NCBI RefSeq assembly: GCF_900176075.1
Contig: NZ_FWWV01000007.1
Coordinates: 1-64,000 of the forward strand
Reading direction: 5' to 3'
Origin: Pasteurella testudinis DSM 23072
GTDB taxonomy: Bacteria; Pseudomonadota; Gammaproteobacteria; Enterobacterales; Pasteurellaceae
Length of the DNA stretch: 64,000 nucleotides
In this document: positions 10,174 through 18,616 of the stretch, piece by piece
How positions within the stretch are numbered: the stretch's first letter is position 1
How the letters are laid out: each line of letters begins with the position of its first letter
Translations under genes and position numbers: made by a program
Notes under the pieces: generated by a model
What the model was told of the DNA's origin: nothing
Databases searched by the model: none
The model's input: the letters and a program-made list of their open reading frames with translations, nothing else

Positions 10174-10769
10174 TAGCGGAATTTATTAATATCAATAGTG
10201 TTGAAAGTGCGGTACAGCGCGTCGTCGCTGTCCTCGTCTTCTTCCTCGCTCAAGCCCAATTCCTGCATCAGCTGCTCAATGCGGCTTAAACACTCGTCAA
10301 CAAATTGTTGATCTTCGGCGGAAAGGGTTTTGCCGGCGTCCAATTGATCCAGCAAATCGTTCAAACATTCGTTGTTTTCCAACTGTTCCAGTTCCAACAT
10401 CGGGTCGATTTTTTTGACTTCCACTGTTTCAGCCAGCGTTTCAGGTTTGATCGGGGTGATGATTTTGCCTTTTTCCGGTTTATTCACCATTTCGATCATT
10501 AACGGAATTTTTTTACGGCTACCGACGCGCGGATCGCCTTTGACCGCACTTTGCTTCTGATTATTGCTTTCCGCGGCACTGTGGCGCGAACCGGCGCTTA
10601 AGCCTTTGCGTTTTTTCTTGCGTTTCTCTTCGCGTGCCAACACGTCCAGCTCATAACGGGTCGGCTTGCGGCCTTTTTTACTTTTTACTGTTGCCAGCGG
10701 CGGTGCTTTGTCGGTTTTGCGCACCGGCATCACGTCGCTGATTTTACGGGTTTTCTTTTGGCGAGCCAT
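10173..10769 (-). CDS. yihI: Der GTPase-activating protein YihI
   Basis: YihI stimulates GTP hydrolysis by the 50S assembly GTPase Der. The 198-residue product has the usual two-part makeup: a very basic N-terminus (many K/R, starting [12 protein letters not shown], with [18 protein letters not shown]) and an acidic helical C-terminus ([38 protein letters not shown]). First gene of the yihI-DUF2489-hemN set. Confidence 0.92.
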   Translation of the reverse strand: MARQKKTRKISDVMPVRKTDKAPPLATVKSKKGRKPTRYELDVLAREEKRKKKRKGLSAGSRHSAAESNNQKQSAVKGDPRVGSRKKIPLMIEMVNKPEKGKIITPIKPETLAETVEVKKIDPMLELEQLENNECLNDLLDQLDAGKTLSAEDQQFVDECLSRIEQLMQELGLSEEEDEDSDDALYRTFNTIDINKFR

Positions 10770-10894
10770 GTTGTTCTCATTTGATCAAATAAAATAATGG
10801 CGAATTGTACCATTCATAGCGATTTTTCACACGGAATTAAACCGGCTAAATGCAGAAATTGTCGCGGACTATTGATTGGGGGGAAAAGACATAA

Positions 10895-10935
10895 AACCGC
10901 ACTTTACCTGCCGAAAACAGCGGAAAAGTGCGGTT
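10895..10935 (-). terminator. USS-pair hairpin downstream of idnT
   Basis: AACCGCACTTT (10895-10905) pairs with AAAGTGCGGTT (10925-10935). A third USS follows at 10944-10952. It lies just downstream of the idnT stop on the minus strand and probably ends the idn operon. Confidence 0.6.
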
Positions 10936-10956
10936 GGTTGTCAAAGTGCGGTGAGG

Positions 10957-12306
10957 TTATAACAAAATGCTGCCGATACAGGCGATGGCAAAACCGACGA
11001 AGCCGATGAGGGTTTCCATTACCGTCCAAGTTTTCAAGGTGGTTTTGGTATCCATTTCCAAGAAACGGCTGACCAACCAGAAGCCGGAATCGTTGACATG
11101 GGAGAATGCGGTTGCGCCGGAAGCAATGGCGATGACGATAAAACATAAATCGAAAGCGCTTAAGCCGGTGGTTGCCGCTACAGTCGGCGCAATCAGCGCA
11201 GACGCGGTGGTTAAGGCAACTGTCGCCGAACCTTGCGCTACGCGCAATGCCAACGAAATGATAAAGGCGGCAACAATTACCGGCATACCGGTATCCGACA
11301 ACATGCCTGCCAAGACATCGCCGATACCGCTGGCACGCAACACACCGCCGAACATACCGCCGGCACCGGTGACTAAAATAATCGCACAAATCGGACCGAG
11401 CGCATTGTCACAAATTTTTTCGATTTGTTCATAGCTGCGTTGCCCTTTCAGTTGGACAATTGCAACAAGCAATGTGATTAATAAGGCAATCGGGGTTTTG
11501 CCGAAGAAGCGTAGCGTTTCTACCCAAATTTGCGAACCGTCAATCACCTTGGCCACGCTTAAGGTGTTCAACACCGTGTCTAACATAATCAGCACTAACG
11601 GTAACAGCAAAATTGTTAATACTTTTCTGAAACTCGGCGGATTTTGCGCTGCGGTTTCGCTGATGGCGTTGGCGTTTAAAAAGGCTTTCGGCAGATCCAA
11701 GTGCATTTTTTTGCCCAAGAACGTACCGTATAAATAGGCGGCGATATACCACGTCGGAATCGCACAAATCAAGCCGACAATCACTAACAGACCGATATTC
11801 GCCCCCAATAGATCACCGGAAGCAACCGGACCCGGATGCGGCGGTAGAAAAGCGTGCATAACCGCAAACGCACCGGCTGCCGGAAACGCATAGCGGAACA
11901 GAGAGCCGCCGAACTGTTTTGCCACACTGAAAATGATCGGCAACATCACCACCAAACCGGCATCGAAGAAAATCGGAAAGCCGAACAGCAGCGAGGCGAT
12001 ACCTAATGCTAACGGCGCTCTTTTCTCGCCGAATTTATTGATTAACGTATCTGCCAGAACTTTTGCGCCGCCGGTGATTTCAAGCAAACGTCCGATCATC
12101 GCGCCCAAACCAACGAGCAAAGCAACGGAAGCCAGCGTGCCGCCGAAGCCGCCCAGCAGCGTCGGCAGAATTTTATCGACCGGAATGCCGGTGGCAAGTG
12201 CGGTCAGCAGGCTGACGATTAAAAGTGCGACAAAAGCATGGACTTTGAATTTGATGATCATAACCAGTAATAACAAAATGGCTACGAGCAGGGTTAAAAT
12301 TAACAT
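10957..12306 (-). CDS. idnT: GntP-family gluconate/idonate:H+ symporter
   Basis: Inner-membrane permease of the GntP family, 449 residues with about 12-14 hydrophobic segments. Signature stretches include GGFGGTLASVALLVGLGAMIGRLLE, FLPPHPGPVA and HVNDSGFWLVSRF, shared by GntT, GntU and IdnT. It follows idnO by 26 bp, so L-idonate or gluconate is the likely substrate. The idnT name rests on the idnD-idnO neighbours; gntT is an equal possibility by sequence alone. Confidence 0.88.
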   Translation of the reverse strand: MLILTLLVAILLLLVMIIKFKVHAFVALLIVSLLTALATGIPVDKILPTLLGGFGGTLASVALLVGLGAMIGRLLEITGGAKVLADTLINKFGEKRAPLALGIASLLFGFPIFFDAGLVVMLPIIFSVAKQFGGSLFRYAFPAAGAFAVMHAFLPPHPGPVASGDLLGANIGLLVIVGLICAIPTWYIAAYLYGTFLGKKMHLDLPKAFLNANAISETAAQNPPSFRKVLTILLLPLVLIMLDTVLNTLSVAKVIDGSQIWVETLRFFGKTPIALLITLLVAIVQLKGQRSYEQIEKICDNALGPICAIILVTGAGGMFGGVLRASGIGDVLAGMLSDTGMPVIVAAFIISLALRVAQGSATVALTTASALIAPTVAATTGLSAFDLCFIVIAIASGATAFSHVNDSGFWLVSRFLEMDTKTTLKTWTVMETLIGFVGFAIACIGSILL

Positions 12307-12332
12307 AATGCGATCCTTTTAAAAAAGTGCGG

Positions 12333-13097
12333 TTAAACAGCCGCTAACATACCGCCATCGACAAACAGCAGATGGCCATTGACAAAATCAGAGGCTTTGG
12401 AAGATAAGAAGACGGCTGCACCAATCAACTCTTCCGGATTTCCCCAGCGCGCCGCCGGAGTACGTTTACATAACCAACTGCTAAATTCTTGATTTTCGAC
12501 CAGCGGTTTGGTTAATTCGGTTTTAAAGTAGCCGGGGGCAATGCCGTTTACTTGAATGTTATATCGCGCCAATTCAACGCACATTCCGCGCGTCAGCATT
12601 TTTACCGCACCTTTGGAGGCGGCGTACGGCGTGATGGTGTCGCGCCCCAATTCGCTTTGCATTGAGCCGATATTGATGATTTTCCCGCGTTGGCGCGCAA
12701 CCATATATTTGGCAACTGCCTGCGAAATAATGAACACGGCTTTTTGATTGACGCTCATAATGTCGTCATAATCTTTTTCCGGAAACTCACAGAACGGGTG
12801 GCGGCGTTGGATTCCGGCGTTGTTGACCAAGACATCGATTGCGCCGATGGTGTTTTCAATCAAATCAATCGCATTACGCACGGCTTGCGAGTCGGTCACG
12901 TCAAACGCCAGCGCATGGGTGTTGAAGCCCTTCGCTTGCAGCCGGTCGGCGATAGCTTGCGCTTTATCTTGCTGCGTGCCGTGTATAATGATTTCCGCAC
13001 CGTGTTCCGCTAACCCTTGGGCTAACAGTAAACCGATGCCGCGTGTTGAGCCGGTGACCAGAACCCGCCGGTTGCGGAGGGAAAATAAATCGCTCAT
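12333..13097 (-). CDS. idnO: Gluconate 5-dehydrogenase / 5-keto-D-gluconate 5-reductase (SDR)
   Basis: Short-chain dehydrogenase interconverting 5-ketogluconate and D-gluconate, second step of L-idonate use. 254 residues from the ATG at 13097, chosen because AAGGA lies 5 bp upstream; an in-frame start at 13118 lacks such a site. Cofactor motif TGSTRGIG (15-22), NNAG (92-95), and catalytic Ser145, Tyr158, Lys162 (PYAASK) are visible. Operon idnD-idnO-idnT. Confidence 0.92.
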   Translation of the reverse strand: MSDLFSLRNRRVLVTGSTRGIGLLLAQGLAEHGAEIIIHGTQQDKAQAIADRLQAKGFNTHALAFDVTDSQAVRNAIDLIENTIGAIDVLVNNAGIQRRHPFCEFPEKDYDDIMSVNQKAVFIISQAVAKYMVARQRGKIINIGSMQSELGRDTITPYAASKGAVKMLTRGMCVELARYNIQVNGIAPGYFKTELTKPLVENQEFSSWLCKRTPAARWGNPEELIGAAVFLSSKASDFVNGHLLFVDGGMLAAV

Positions 13098-13127
13098 GAT
13101 CTTGTCCTTTATTACCAATGTTTGTCT

Positions 13128-14165
13128 CTATTCAAATGTGATTTGCACTTTTGAAATTTCATTTTTATTGCCGGCGGTTTCCAACGCTTGCTGCAATTGC
13201 TGAAACGGAAATGTGGCGGAAAGCAGGGGCAGCGGATCGATTTTGCCGCTGCTGAGCCAGTCAACGGCGGTGTTGAACTCTTCGACAAAACGGAATGAAC
13301 CGACGAATTTGATCTCTTTGGCAATTAACGTCATCACCGGAAAATCAGGGATATTGCCGCCCATTCCGACCTGAACGACAGTGCCGCGCGCTTTGGTTAC
13401 GCCTAAGCAACGCTCAATGGACGAAGGGTGTCCGGAGACTTCGAAAGAAACGTCGAATTCGCCTTTATGGGCTAAGTATGCGGAAAAGTCGTCTTGCGCG
13501 TGCAACGTTTTGTCAGCGCCCATTTTCGTGGCGAGATCCAAGCAGCGCTGGCTGATGTCGGCGCAAATAATCTCTTGTGCGCCTAAGGCTTTCACCGCCG
13601 CCGTAATCAAGCAGCCGATAGGCCCCACGCCTGAAACAAAAACCCGTTTACCGTTCAGATCACCCGCCTGTTTCGCGGCATGAATCGCAACCGCCAACGG
13701 TTCGGCGAAAACCATCACCTCATCGCTGAGTTGTTGTGGATAGGCAATGCATTGGCTGGTGTCGACGACTTTATATTGCGTGAACCCGCCGTCGACGTGC
13801 GGATTATACATCGCACTGCCGAAGAAGCGCATGTGCTCGCATTGGTTGGTGTCGCCGTCCAAACAGTATTTGCAGCTCAGGCAAGGTTTGCTGGGATTAA
13901 TCGCCACTTTTTGCCCGATCTGGAGCGTGTCGGAGTCGGTTTTCACAATTTTCCCGATCACCTCATGCCCCAAAATCATCGGGTGCTGAATGGCAAAATT
14001 GCCCACTTTACCGTGTTGGTAATAATGCAAATCAGAGCCGCAAATTCCGCCGCGTGTGATCTGAATCAGCGTTGTGCCCGAATTTTCAACAAACCGCACT
14101 TGTTGCGGAATAACATCAACATCTTTTTTACCTTTCACGACACAAGATAGGGTTTTCATTTCCAT
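13128..14165 (-). CDS. idnD: L-idonate 5-dehydrogenase (zinc MDR family)
   Basis: Oxidises L-idonate to 5-ketogluconate with NAD(P)+. 345 residues from the ATG at 14165, with AAGGAG a few bases upstream; a longer in-frame start at 14204 is unlikely. Catalytic-zinc ligands Cys42 (GGICGSDLHYY) and His67/Glu68 (GHEVIGK), four structural-zinc cysteines (Cys95, 98, 101, 109), and the Rossmann motif GVGPIG are present. Sequence is very close to E. coli IdnD (for example FEVSGHPSSIERCL, VVQVGMGGN). First gene of the idnDOT operon, divergent from idnK. Confidence 0.95.
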   Translation of the reverse strand: MEMKTLSCVVKGKKDVDVIPQQVRFVENSGTTLIQITRGGICGSDLHYYQHGKVGNFAIQHPMILGHEVIGKIVKTDSDTLQIGQKVAINPSKPCLSCKYCLDGDTNQCEHMRFFGSAMYNPHVDGGFTQYKVVDTSQCIAYPQQLSDEVMVFAEPLAVAIHAAKQAGDLNGKRVFVSGVGPIGCLITAAVKALGAQEIICADISQRCLDLATKMGADKTLHAQDDFSAYLAHKGEFDVSFEVSGHPSSIERCLGVTKARGTVVQVGMGGNIPDFPVMTLIAKEIKFVGSFRFVEEFNTAVDWLSSGKIDPLPLLSATFPFQQLQQALETAGNKNEISKVQITFE

Positions 14166-14210
14166 AGCAGCTCCTTGTTGGCTTAAAGATGAATTGTTAA
14201 ACAATGAGAA

Positions 14211-14223
14211 GTTACCGATAACA
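14211..14223 (-). promoter_or_regulatory. Gluconate/idonate-type operator over the idnD promoter
   Basis: GTTACCGATAACA resembles the operator bound by LacI-family GntR/IdnR. It is the exact reverse complement of the copy at 14363-14375. On the minus strand it overlaps a -10 TATGTT (complement of 14220-14225) with a -35 TTTACC (complement of 14243-14248) at 17 bp. A degenerate third copy is near 14236-14248. Confidence 0.65.
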
Positions 14224-14338
14224 TACTTTTTATTGTTTATCGGGTAAAGGAGTATTTGTGATGAGAATGTAAAATTGAGATCTAGTTCAAATAATCAATG
14301 GAAAAGCGGTTGATTTAATTTTTTAAGCGAAATAAATT

Positions 14339-14375
14339 TGTGATCAAGTTCACTATATTGTTTGTTATCGGTAAC
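14339..14375 (+). promoter_or_regulatory. CRP site and operator upstream of idnK
   Basis: TGTGA-TCAAGT-TCACT at 14339-14354 is a near-consensus CRP site. Eight bases later comes the operator TGTTATCGGTAAC (14363-14375), directly followed by TATTTT (14376-14381), a possible -10. This fits a class II CRP-activated promoter that is blocked by the gluconate/idonate repressor. Confidence 0.6.
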
Positions 14376-14435
14376 TATTTTCTTGGTTTTACGCTATGGT
14401 AATAGAAAAATCATAACAGAATCGAGGAGAACGCA

Positions 14436-14957
14436 ATGGAACGGACAAAAGGCAAAAGTTTTATTTTAATGGGCGTGTCCAGCACCGGAAAAACATCAAT
14501 CGGCACCGCGCTTGCGCAACGCTTGCAGATCAAATTAATCGACGGCGATGATCTGCACCCGCGTGCCAACATCATCAAAATGGGATCGGGACAGCCGTTA
14601 AACGACAATGACCGCGCCCCTTGGCTGGAGCGGATCCGCGATGCGGCGTTCAGTTTGGAGCAGAAAAGTGAAATCGGCATTATCGTTTGCTCTGCCTTGA
14701 AAAAACAGTACCGCGATCTGATTCGTGACGGCAATGACAATGTGAAGTTTTTATTTCTGGAAGGCAGTTTCGAGCTGGTGCTGGAAAGAATGAAACAGCG
14801 CAAAGGGCATTACATGAAAACCGAGATGCTGAAAAGCCAGTTTGATACGCTGGAAGTGCCGCAACAAGACGAACCCGACGTGATCCATATCGATATCGAC
14901 GGCTCGTTTGAGGAAGTGGTGGGGCGATGTGAGACGGCATTGAAGCCGTATTTGTAG
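14436..14957 (+). CDS. idnK: Gluconokinase
   Basis: Phosphorylates D-gluconate to 6-phosphogluconate for the pentose-phosphate or Entner-Doudoroff route. 173 residues; P-loop GVSSTGKT (13-20), DGDDLHP, the NDNDRAPWL block and CSALKKQYRD are typical of the GntK/IdnK family. GAGGAGA precedes the ATG. It is transcribed away from idnD across a shared regulatory region with CRP and repressor sites. IdnK and GntK cannot be told apart by sequence alone; the context favours idnK. Confidence 0.93.
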   Translation: MERTKGKSFILMGVSSTGKTSIGTALAQRLQIKLIDGDDLHPRANIIKMGSGQPLNDNDRAPWLERIRDAAFSLEQKSEIGIIVCSALKKQYRDLIRDGNDNVKFLFLEGSFELVLERMKQRKGHYMKTEMLKSQFDTLEVPQQDEPDVIHIDIDGSFEEVVGRCETALKPYL

Positions 14958-14964
14958 GATATAA

Positions 14965-14992
14965 TCAAAGTGCGGGGGAAACCGCACTTTGA
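14965..14992. terminator. USS-pair terminator after idnK
   Basis: TCAAAGTGCGG (14965-14975) pairs with CCGCACTTTGA (14982-14992), 8 bp after the idnK stop. It also lies just beyond the stop of the minus-strand gene at 15005. Confidence 0.75.
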
Positions 14993-15004
14993 AAACATTT
15001 GAAA

Positions 15005-16366
15005 TTATATACTTTTTATATACATTTCATATAACACGGAATCACTAAAATCAAAGTCATCTAAGCTAAATATAGATCCTTTCTTGATATCTCGAATTAG
15101 CTTTTTATTAGACATTAGATAAAATGGTGCAAAATGTTTTGAATTTATATCAGTATTCATGAGTAACGGTCTGATATCTTTGATAACATGATGATGTCCT
15201 CCCATTGTAAGAGTTTCACCTTTATTAAAATCTCGCTCAGCCTTTCCAATCATAATTGCAGCGCTTTTTTGATTAGGGTTACCACTAGCTCTATTGTGTA
15301 ATACGGCAGAGAAAATTGAAATTGGCGATTCGACACCCATTAAGTGATAGGGGAGGATTATTGCTGCATATTTATTGTTTTTGCTGACAATATGTCCTTT
15401 TTCTTTTAAGGTATTCCATACAGATTCATTGTGACATTTAACAATTACAAACTCACCACCGGCAAAACTGAGTTCGTCCTCTTTTCTTAGACAGTTGAAT
15501 ACGTCAACCACACCGGTATTGGATAAAATCCCTCCATCTTCTTTAGGAATAAATATATCGGCTAATTCTGTTATTTTACAGATTGGATAATGTAGCTCGG
15601 GTTTATCCACTGATAAATTCAAAGAGTTTGCAACTACATTCATTTCACAGTAATCTGGTGTTGCATATTGGGGCAATGAATTTAATAAGGTAGACCGATT
15701 CTTTAATATTTCTTCTGTGTTGTTTAAACTAGTCCAATAATTTTTAAATTCTGGAACAATAACTTCATTAGCCAAATATTTAATAGAATCTTTTTCAGGA
15801 TCCCATATGTAGTCATATTCGCTGGATTTTCCGGCGGCAATGATTTCTAAGCCTAAAGCTTCAATCCATGTGTATAAGTGAATTAAATTACTCGGTTGAT
15901 CACCATCAACAGTTGTATAGACTACTCCATTTTCTTTGGCAATATTCGCTAAATACGGACCAATGACAGATTCTGTTTCTTTTGATACCATTCCCACATG
16001 TTGCCGGTTAATTAATGCTCTTTCCGCAATTTTTGCGCCTAGTTCTGGATTGCCCGTAGATTCAATTAACATATCAACAGGACAATATGGCAATAGAGCA
16101 GGATCGCTAATGATCGCGGTTCCATTTTTAGATATGATTCTTTCGATATCATCTAAATTTGAACAGATTAATAAATTGTTAGAATCCCATCCTAATCCTT
16201 CTAATATTCTTTTAGTAGCATTAGCATCAATATCACAAACAACACTAACTGATAATTTATCAATTAATTTACATTGTGCTAATAAAGAATAGCCAAAGCC
16301 ACCATTCGCTCCTAAAATAGAAATTCGGATTGTCCTATCAATATTAAATAATTCTTTATAATACAT
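15005..16366 (-). CDS. DRL-like NAD(P)-dependent oxidoreductase with C-terminal SAF domain
   Basis: 453 residues. An N-terminal Rossmann domain has GANGGFG (19-25), and the overall plan is that of homoserine-dehydrogenase-like proteins ending in an SAF domain (about residue 365 on). The middle carries DGDQPSNLIHLYTWIEALGL and AAGKSSEYDY. This architecture matches the DXR-like (DRL) family first described in Brucella, but most DRL relatives are of unknown function, and I cannot tell whether it acts on DXP or on a sugar acid. It follows a GntP permease by 13 bp. Both genes are AT-rich and USS-free, unlike their neighbours, which suggests transfer. An acid-sugar role is inferred from context only. 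Confidence 0.6.
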   Translation of the reverse strand: MYYKELFNIDRTIRISILGANGGFGYSLLAQCKLIDKLSVSVVCDIDANATKRILEGLGWDSNNLLICSNLDDIERIISKNGTAIISDPALLPYCPVDMLIESTGNPELGAKIAERALINRQHVGMVSKETESVIGPYLANIAKENGVVYTTVDGDQPSNLIHLYTWIEALGLEIIAAGKSSEYDYIWDPEKDSIKYLANEVIVPEFKNYWTSLNNTEEILKNRSTLLNSLPQYATPDYCEMNVVANSLNLSVDKPELHYPICKITELADIFIPKEDGGILSNTGVVDVFNCLRKEDELSFAGGEFVIVKCHNESVWNTLKEKGHIVSKNNKYAAIILPYHLMGVESPISIFSAVLHNRASGNPNQKSAAIMIGKAERDFNKGETLTMGGHHHVIKDIRPLLMNTDINSKHFAPFYLMSNKKLIRDIKKGSIFSLDDFDFSDSVLYEMYIKSI

Positions 16367-16379
16367 AACTATTCTCCTT

Positions 16380-17696
16380 TTAAATTAAATTACTTATTTC
16401 TAGAATTACAACGATAAATCCTGATACTAAACCGCTGATTGCGGTTGCGCCGCCCACGGATTTTAACCCTTGAGCTAAATCCATATTTGATAAACTTACA
16501 GTTACCCAAAAGCCACTGGAGTTCGAGTGTTTAAAAATTTGTGCTCCTGTAGCACAAGCTAAATAGGCCGCTAGAGGTGAGATATCAAGATTATTTAGCA
16601 TGGGTTGTATTATTGCTGCGCCGGTTAAAACACCTAATGTATTAGAACCTGTAATGGTATTTACTAAGGCGGCTATAATAAATGGAATAAGAATTGGAGG
16701 AATACTGATTTGTGAAATACTGTTAGCGATACTTTCGGCAACTTTTGTATCTTTAATAATTAAGGCTAAACTCCCACCCAAACCGGTAACGATAATTGGC
16801 ATTGCTGATAATCGAAGTCCTGTTTCTACCCAATCATTTAATACCTCTTTACTTTTCCATTTGGTTCCGGTTAGCGTTAGTGAATAGGCAACGGCAATTA
16901 GCATAGCAACAATAGGGTTTCCCAACGTCATAATGAATTCTTTGATTGTTGAGTTCATATCGACATTTCTAAAAAAAGAACTGATCATAATTAATAGGAT
17001 AGGCAATATGATCGGTGCCATAGATTGAAATAAAGACAATTTACTTACTTCAACATTTTTGGATAAAAATTCCTCTTTAGGTAAAACATCAATTTTTAAA
17101 TATTTGCAGTATAAAGTCCCTGCAAATATTCCGGGAATAGAGATTATTATTCCCCATATGATAGCCTGAGATAAATCCAGATTTAGGAAAGCTGCAGCAG
17201 CTAACGGACCCGGAGTAGGAGGGACGGCAGAAGCGGTTACATATGCACCTAAGTATAAGACAGTGCCATATTGAGCCATTGAGGCGCCGGTTTGGATAGC
17301 TAAATTAGATATGATTGGCATTAAGACAATGACGATTGTATCGGCTAAGATGGGAATGCCCAATATGGCTGAAGCGACTGCAATAGCCCAAATTGCTCTT
17401 TTCTTACCAAAAACTTTATACATAAAGTTAGTAATTTTTATTGCCGCCCCAGTTCTTTCCAGTAACTTGCCTAATACACAGCCTAGGAAAAATAATAACC
17501 CAACTTTGCCGATAGTATCTCCAAATCCTTTTGTTAAGAGCGTCATAGTTTGTTCGCCACTTAGACCTATGGATAGCCCCAGTGCGATTACAACTAACAA
17601 TAGTGTTATTGCAGGGTGGACATTCCATTTTGATATCATTAATATCATGATTGCGATTGCAATGACAAAGATTGCTAATATATAAATATTATTCAT
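16380..17696 (-). CDS. GntP-family permease, second copy (AT-rich module)
   Basis: 438 residues with about 12-14 membrane segments. GntP signatures include TKGFGDTIGKVGLLFFLG, VPPTPGPLAAAAF, TGSNTLGVLTGAA and KHSNSSGFWVTVSL. It differs strongly from the other two GntP proteins in this window, so it likely carries a different acid sugar. AGGAG precedes the ATG. Codon use is AT-rich, as in the DRL-like gene downstream, with which it forms a two-gene operon. Confidence 0.88.
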   Translation of the reverse strand: MNNIYILAIFVIAIAIMILMISKWNVHPAITLLLVVIALGLSIGLSGEQTMTLLTKGFGDTIGKVGLLFFLGCVLGKLLERTGAAIKITNFMYKVFGKKRAIWAIAVASAILGIPILADTIVIVLMPIISNLAIQTGASMAQYGTVLYLGAYVTASAVPPTPGPLAAAAFLNLDLSQAIIWGIIISIPGIFAGTLYCKYLKIDVLPKEEFLSKNVEVSKLSLFQSMAPIILPILLIMISSFFRNVDMNSTIKEFIMTLGNPIVAMLIAVAYSLTLTGTKWKSKEVLNDWVETGLRLSAMPIIVTGLGGSLALIIKDTKVAESIANSISQISIPPILIPFIIAALVNTITGSNTLGVLTGAAIIQPMLNNLDISPLAAYLACATGAQIFKHSNSSGFWVTVSLSNMDLAQGLKSVGGATAISGLVSGFIVVILEISNLI

Positions 17697-17726
17697 ATTG
17701 ATCTCCTCATATGTTGTGAATTAACT

Positions 17727-17890
17727 TTATAGATAAGTCATTAAATTATTTTCCTCTGTTTTAAGATCATTTATTTCATCGTCATTCAGGTAAAGCACCG
17801 GCTGTTTTTCCAGTTATTGATTACTTGGAACAGCTCACCGCCGTATATGACTGCAGTATGATTGGTCAGTCGTAAGATGTTGACCCAACT
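17727..17890 (-). pseudogene. Decayed remnant of an otnC-like class II aldolase-family decarboxylase
   Basis: Reverse-strand reading gives two out-of-frame pieces that match the otnC gene of this window (23280-23924). One is ILRLTNHTAVIYGGELF, against [15 protein letters not shown] in OtnC. The other is LEKQPVLYLNDDEINDLK, against [19 protein letters not shown], ending at a stop at 17727. About 15-20 codons between the pieces are lost and the frame shifts. No start or N-terminal part remains. The AT-rich permease/DRL pair therefore may once have had its own aldolase-type decarboxylase. Confidence 0.75.
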
Positions 17891-17927
17891 GTTATTGCGT
17901 TATATGTTCATGAATATTTTCTCCCTC

Positions 17928-18605
17928 CTAGCTTGATGTTTCTGCTAAAACCGTAACTTGCGCGCTGTCAATCCCTTTTACCAGCAGCGGCAGGGCAAAA
18001 ATCCGCCGTAGATTTTGGGCGTTAAGTGCGGCTAATTTCATATCCTCGATAATGCAAATGAAGTTTTCACTGAACATACCGAGCATAATTTGATGTGCTT
18101 TAATGCCGTGTTCCGGGTTGGCTGGGGAAGCCAGCGAGATAAAATCAAAGCCGATAGCTTTCAGATTTGGGGTCTGGTCAATCAAATATTGAGCGGCGGC
18201 GATGCTGACGGCGCAACCTTGTGCGGCGTACTGCTGCGGGTGTTCAGACCGCACTTTTTCTAATCCGGTACGGATAATCAAAAAATCTGCTTGTCGGATT
18301 TGGGGTAAATGGGGTTTTAAGTCATCTGGTTCAATTAAACCGGCTTTCTCTTTCGGAATATCGATCAACAGTGGTTTTTCATAGATAAATTGTTCCAATG
18401 GCAATTCAGAGATGGTTTTACCACTCGGGTTAAAGTGATTGGGCGCATCAAAATGAGTACCAAAGTGATTAAATAAGTGAATTTTTGAACTGTTGTAAAC
18501 ATCACCGTTGTTTATATTCGTACAGGTTTCCAGCGTGAGCGTCGGTTCTCCGGGAAATCCTGGATCATGAATATCCAGCGGGTGAGATAATAATTGGTAT
18601 GGCAT
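17928..18605 (-). CDS. Cyclase-family metal hydrolase (kynurenine formamidase-like fold)
   Basis: 225 residues from the ATG at 18605, preceded by AAGGAG; an in-frame start at 18656 would overlap the upstream gene. The family motif HFGTHFDAPNHF (47-58) gives the HxGTHxD metal-binding core of the cyclase family (PF04199), whose members hydrolyse amides, esters or lactones. Substrate unknown. It follows the exported esterase by 11 bp. Kynurenine use is unlikely because no other kynurenine gene is near; hydrolysis of a sugar lactone is a guess from context. Confidence 0.8.
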   Translation of the reverse strand: MPYQLLSHPLDIHDPGFPGEPTLTLETCTNINNGDVYNSSKIHLFNHFGTHFDAPNHFNPSGKTISELPLEQFIYEKPLLIDIPKEKAGLIEPDDLKPHLPQIRQADFLIIRTGLEKVRSEHPQQYAAQGCAVSIAAAQYLIDQTPNLKAIGFDFISLASPANPEHGIKAHQIMLGMFSENFICIIEDMKLAALNAQNLRRIFALPLLVKGIDSAQVTVLAETSS

Positions 18606-18616
18606 AAATAGCTCCT

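Noticed and set aside
10895-10952. Clustered AAGTGCGGT copies as a CRISPR-like or regulatory array
   Set aside because: They are ordinary Pasteurellaceae uptake signals, without regular spacing or unique spacers.
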